Positions 60,690-64,000 of a DNA stretch of 64,000 bases are shown here, piece after piece. The notes under the pieces are model-generated. The model did not search any database. It had not been told where the DNA came from and saw only the letters and a list, made by a program, of their open reading frames with translations. Source of the stretch: Chryseobacterium aahli. GTDB lineage: Bacteria; Bacteroidota; Bacteroidia; Flavobacteriales; Weeksellaceae. A program made the translations under genes and the position numbers. Each line of letters begins with the position of its first letter. Within the stretch, counting starts at the first letter, position 1. The stretch covers positions 1-64,000 of the forward strand of contig NZ_JALDNB010000014.1 of NCBI RefSeq assembly GCF_022699665.1, written 5' to 3'.

Positions 60690-62123
60690 TTAGAATTGGA
60701 AATAAATAAATTGTTGTTTATCGGTACCAAACCAAAATATTAAAATAATCAATAGATAGTAAAACGTATATCGTATCCATTTTTTTTGCAAAAATAATTT
60801 GTCTATTGCAAAATCATTTTCTCTTCCAAACCACTCAACAATCATAAAGAATATAATGAGTATCAAAATGTTACCTTTTATCAATCTGGGATTTGTAAAA
60901 AAGTTTTCAGAAAAAATACCTGCAATGTAGCTTAAAGCATGGTGGATATCCTTAGCCCTAAAGAAAATCCATACAAAAGTAGTTAATATAAAAGTTAAGA
61001 AAACACTTAAGGCATCTCTCAATGTAGGCCATATCTTACCTTTTGCGACAATGTCTAAATGATTTCTGTTGGTACCTAATATCACAGAAGGCATCATCAG
61101 TAAGGCGTTTAAAGCACCCCAGACAATAAATGTCCAATTGGCACCGTGCCAAAAACCGCTTACTATAAATATGATGAAGGTATTCCTGACTTTCATTAAT
61201 GTACCGCCTTTACTTCCGCCAAGAGGAATGTACAGATAATCTCTAAACCAAGAGGATAATGAGATATGCCAACGTCTCCAGAATTCTGAAATATTTCTTG
61301 AAAAATAAGGGTAATTAAAGTTTTTTAGTAACTCAATTCCAAACAATTTAGAAGTACCCGTTGCTATATCCGAATATCCGGAGAAATCTCCATAAATTTG
61401 AAATGCAAAGAGAATGGCTCCTAAAAATAAGGTACTTCCATTATAATCTGCTGAATTATCAAAAATCTGATTAACATATGTTGCACAGTTATCTGCAATA
61501 ACTACTTTTTTAAAGAATCCCCAAAGTATTTGTTTTAAACCGTCAACAGATTGTGCTCTACTAAATATTCTAGGTTTCTTTATTTGTGGCAATAGATGCG
61601 TTGCTCTTTCAATAGGACCAGCAACTAATAAAGGGAAATAGCTGACAAATAGGGCATATTGAACGAAATTTTTCTCCGAAGGAATACGCCTTTTATAAAT
61701 GTCGATAACATAAGACAAACCATGAAAGGTGTAAAATGAAATTCCGACAGGCAAAATAACTTGTAATGAAGTAAGATTGGCCTGTATTCCTACTGTATTT
61801 AATAGGTGTACAAAATTGTCAATGAAGAAATTATAGTATTTAAATACTCCTAAGAATCCCAGATTGATGCCTATACAAACAAAAAGCCATATTTTCCTTT
61901 TTAAAGGATTTTTTTCTTTATCAATCTGTATTCCACTAAAATAATCTAAAAATGTTGAAAACATTAATAAAAATACAAATCGCCAATCCCAACAAGAGTA
62001 GAAAAAATAACTAGCTAATAAAAGTAATACGTTTTGGGTACTTAATTTTTTATTTGTTATTAGCCAATATAAAGCATATACAATTGGTAAAAAGGCAACA
62101 AATTCAATGGAATTAAAAAGCAT
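60690..62123 (-). CDS. MBOAT family membrane O-acyltransferase (AlgI-like)
   Basis: A protein of 477 residues with about 11 helices. LLASYFFYSCWDWRFVFLL, LPVGISFYTFHGLSYVID, NFPYFSRNISEFWRRWHISLSSWFRDYLYIPLGG and FWHGANWTFIVWGALNAL are AlgI/DltB signatures; the catalytic His is in FWHGANW. It passes acetyl from acetyl-CoA across the inner membrane. It works with the AlgJ-like protein just downstream. Confidence 0.93.
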   Translation of the reverse strand: MLFNSIEFVAFLPIVYALYWLITNKKLSTQNVLLLLASYFFYSCWDWRFVFLLMFSTFLDYFSGIQIDKEKNPLKRKIWLFVCIGINLGFLGVFKYYNFFIDNFVHLLNTVGIQANLTSLQVILPVGISFYTFHGLSYVIDIYKRRIPSEKNFVQYALFVSYFPLLVAGPIERATHLLPQIKKPRIFSRAQSVDGLKQILWGFFKKVVIADNCATYVNQIFDNSADYNGSTLFLGAILFAFQIYGDFSGYSDIATGTSKLFGIELLKNFNYPYFSRNISEFWRRWHISLSSWFRDYLYIPLGGSKGGTLMKVRNTFIIFIVSGFWHGANWTFIVWGALNALLMMPSVILGTNRNHLDIVAKGKIWPTLRDALSVFLTFILTTFVWIFFRAKDIHHALSYIAGIFSENFFTNPRLIKGNILILIIFFMIVEWFGRENDFAIDKLFLQKKWIRYTFYYLLIILIFWFGTDKQQFIYFQF

Positions 62124-62410
62124 ATTTATAAATAATTTCTTTTGTGTTATATTTTTATAATATTCATCTTAAAAAATGTTGTGCAAACTGTATAAAATCA
62201 ACGCAATTTTTTTATTAAATACATAGAGATGAACAAGGTTATAAAGGGATTTTACATCACAAATTCATTCTAAAGTATCACGATTCTTCAATAATAATAT
62301 AACCAATAATATAGTATATTTAATACCACTGCAAAAATAATTAAAATAATAATAAAAAAGGATATTATAATATTTTGGAATCTTTCTCGAAAATAGAATC
62401 ATTTAACAAA

Positions 62411-62674
62411 TCAAAAGCAACCGATATTCACCATCATTTTCCATAGGTGCCCGATGAATACATGGTAAAACTTGCTGCTCAGGATGATCAACCGATAATC
62501 TCCACAGATGACCAAACCTAAATTTATTGACTGAGCATCAGGTCTGGGTTGATAATGCAAATCAAAATAGTTTTCTTTCAAAAAGCCTTCAAATTCTGCA
62601 TCCGGACCATCATGTAATTCTTTAAGCTTTTTCCGAATTTCAGGAATCAGGATTTTTTTGTGTAGCCTGATCAT
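62411..62674 (-). CDS. Hypothetical protein, possible remnant
   Basis: A frame of 87 residues when started at the ATG at 62674 (MIRLHKKILIPEIR). It is Lys- and Glu-rich in the first half (KKLKELHDGPDAEFEG) and hydrophobic later (RLIILSSKFYHVFIGHLW). It has no recognised motif and no clear promoter. It stands alone in a gene-poor, AT-rich stretch, which suggests a degraded gene or an orphan. A GTG start at 62689 is possible. Confidence 0.35.
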   Translation of the reverse strand: MIRLHKKILIPEIRKKLKELHDGPDAEFEGFLKENYFDLHYQPRPDAQSINLGLVICGDYRLIILSSKFYHVFIGHLWKMMVNIGCF

Positions 62675-62689
62675 TGGGTGAAATATCAC

Positions 62690-63355
62690 TGGAATTTACA
62701 ATATAATAGTATTATTTGTTTCTTTGTCCGAAACTCAGAAGAAACTATTTTATAATTCCCGTAAAAGACAATTGCAAAAGAATCTAATAGAGATATAATA
62801 AGTAGATTACTTAAAACATTTTAATAGAAGATTTGAGCGATAATTGTTAGAATTGTAAATTATTTTCGTCCTAAAAAATAGAATAAAATTGAGGTGTACA
62901 GGCGAAATGTATCAATTATCACAGGTGTAATCGGGAATTATTATTTAATTGATTTTAAGAATATTATAAGGTTTGAGGTGTACGAAAGTAGTACAGATGC
63001 TATTTTTATTTTAGCTATAAAATCGATAAAACCCTTTATTTATCGGTGTTTGCTAAGACGATATTGGTGCGGAAAAGTAGAAAAAAAAGATGTTGCAACA
63101 TCTTAATCATGTGCCACTTTTGTACACCTTAAGCTACGTAAACCACCATTAATAAACACTTATTTAGATATGTATCGGGGAAATAACCATAGCAAATCAT
63201 TTCAAACAACGCATCCTATTTTTTCTAATCTTTTTTCAAGAGATCATGATATTCTTGGAAGAAGAGAAAATAGCTTTTAATTTTAATATCACATTATTGA
63301 GAATTAATATTATATTTGTGGACTTAATTTTATTTATTTCCTTTAATATAGTCTT
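62690..63355. other. Gene-poor region with three copies of AGGTGTAC
   Basis: A 666-bp AT-rich stretch. The octamer AGGTGTAC is at 62892..62899 and 62976..62983, and inverted at 63122..63129. The only open frame (62894..63106) has no sign of being coding. The right end holds the promoter of the next gene. Confidence 0.4.
63311..63318 (+). promoter_or_regulatory. -7 box TATATTTG of the beta-lactamase-family gene
   Basis: An exact TAnnTTTG match, 37 nt before the ATG at 63356. Confidence 0.5.
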
Positions 63356-64000
63356 ATGAATATCATTACTAATACTTTTTCAGTTTTAAAAAAGTCATCT
63401 GCGGTTGCTGTTTTTACTGTAGCAGCTTTCAGTAGCAATCTCTCAGCACAGAAAAAAATAGATACTTATTTCGACCATCTGTTCATACAGAAAAAGATGA
63501 TGGGCAGTGTTGCAGTTTCATATAAGGACAGTATTATTTATGCAAAAGCCATAGGGTATGCGGATGCAGACTCAAAATTGCTAAATAATAACAATACAAA
63601 ATTTCGTATTGCTTCTTTAACAAAAACCTTTACCGGTGCACTCATATTAAAAGCTGTGGAGGAAAAGAAACTAACGCTTGGCGACAAGCTTTCTGCATAT
63701 TATCCTGAGGTTAAAAATGCTGATAAGATAACAATAAAGCACTTGCTTAACCAACGTTCAGGAATAATCAATTTTACAGAGATTGAAGGCGAAAATACTT
63801 GGGAAAAAACATTGCATTCTCAAAAAGACTTTATTGATTTCTTTGTTAATGAGAAAAGTAATTTTGAGCCAGGTTCTAAGTTTGAATATAGCAATACCAA
63901 CTATGCGTTGCTTGGTTTCATCCTTGAAAAACTATATCAAAAACCTTTTGCAGAGATTCTTGATGAAAAAATTTGCAAACCGCTTCATCTAAAAAATACC
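63356..64000 (+). CDS. Serine beta-lactamase/D-Ala-D-Ala carboxypeptidase-family protein (3' end missing)
   Basis: The frame runs to the window edge without a stop: 215 codons so far. An N-terminal signal peptide ends at LSAQ (Ala31). The mature part shows ASLTKTF with the Ser87-x-x-Lys90 catalytic pair and FEYSNTNYALLG with the Tyr178-x-Asn180 motif of class C beta-lactamase and DD-peptidase folds. The C-terminal third (usually His/Lys-x-Gly) is outside the window. It may be a peptidase, esterase or real beta-lactamase. Confidence 0.85.
   Translation, partial: MNIITNTFSVLKKSSAVAVFTVAAFSSNLSAQKKIDTYFDHLFIQKKMMGSVAVSYKDSIIYAKAIGYADADSKLLNNNNTKFRIASLTKTFTGALILKAVEEKKLTLGDKLSAYYPEVKNADKITIKHLLNQRSGIINFTEIEGENTWEKTLHSQKDFIDFFVNEKSNFEPGSKFEYSNTNYALLGFILEKLYQKPFAEILDEKICKPLHLKNT

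Noticed and set aside
62894..63106. 70-codon plus-strand frame in the gene-poor region
   Set aside because: No promoter box nearby, odd residue composition (many Ile, Tyr, Cys), and it contains two of the AGGTGTAC repeats.
1..64000. CRISPR array
   Set aside because: No direct repeat of 20-40 bp with regular spacers was seen; the repeats found are dispersed or palindromic.

Overview
The window looks like the chromosome of a flavobacterium close to Chryseobacterium (family Weeksellaceae). The DNA is AT-rich. Many genes start just after the Bacteroidota promoter box TAnnTTTG instead of after a purine-rich ribosome site. The window carries type IX secretion and gliding genes (porV, porU, gldJ), many short lipoproteins, a mevalonate-pathway gene, and the intergenic repeats common in this group. 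The assignment rests on gene content and promoter style, not on rRNA, which is absent here.

Layout. 1-620: a small GIY-YIG nuclease gene set among tRNA-Arg, a broken tRNA-Arg copy and tRNA-Pro. 800-7110: mutS2, an acetyltransferase, ung, and envelope or lipoprotein genes. 7270-15930: a left-to-right run with an MscS channel, an unknown membrane protein coupled to pdxJ, a hydrolase, an SDR, an acyl-CoA ligase, another unknown membrane protein and diphosphomevalonate decarboxylase. 16080-20910: an EEP-family phosphodiesterase, then a Crp/Fnr regulator followed by a saccharopine-dehydrogenase-like protein and a quinone-reductase-like flavoprotein, then small secreted and VOC proteins. 20940-28920: TauE/DUF1634, purK, a CPA2 antiporter, a DMT exporter and purE. 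28990-35620: small membrane and lipoproteins, ahcY, a PPOX-fold protein, a phosphopantetheinyl transferase and a FUSC membrane protein.

35810-45140 is the secretion, gliding and cell-wall block: porV and porU on the minus strand, divergent from gldJ and murF, then a NUDIX/SRPBCC divergent pair with crossed promoters. 45160-49440 holds anmK, lptC, an outer-membrane beta-barrel and holB. 49600-54560 is a complete EmrAB-TolC-like efflux operon headed by its TetR regulator, with a perfect 16-bp palindrome over the predicted -33 element. A divergent HxlR/oxidoreductase pair follows. 55670-57610 holds unknown membrane and lipoproteins, one pair of which may be a single frameshifted gene. 57860-59490 has a structured intergenic element with a nested palindrome, then mnmE. 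59640-62120 is an AlgI/AlgJ-like polysaccharide O-acetylation pair. The window ends in gene-poor DNA and the start of a serine beta-lactamase-family gene.

The strongest non-gene signal is a fixed promoter-to-start geometry: TAnnTTTG, exactly 4 nt, then the start codon, at seven unrelated genes on both strands, including one GTG and one TTG start. These genes should have essentially leaderless mRNAs. I see no CRISPR array, prophage, complete insertion sequence or rRNA.
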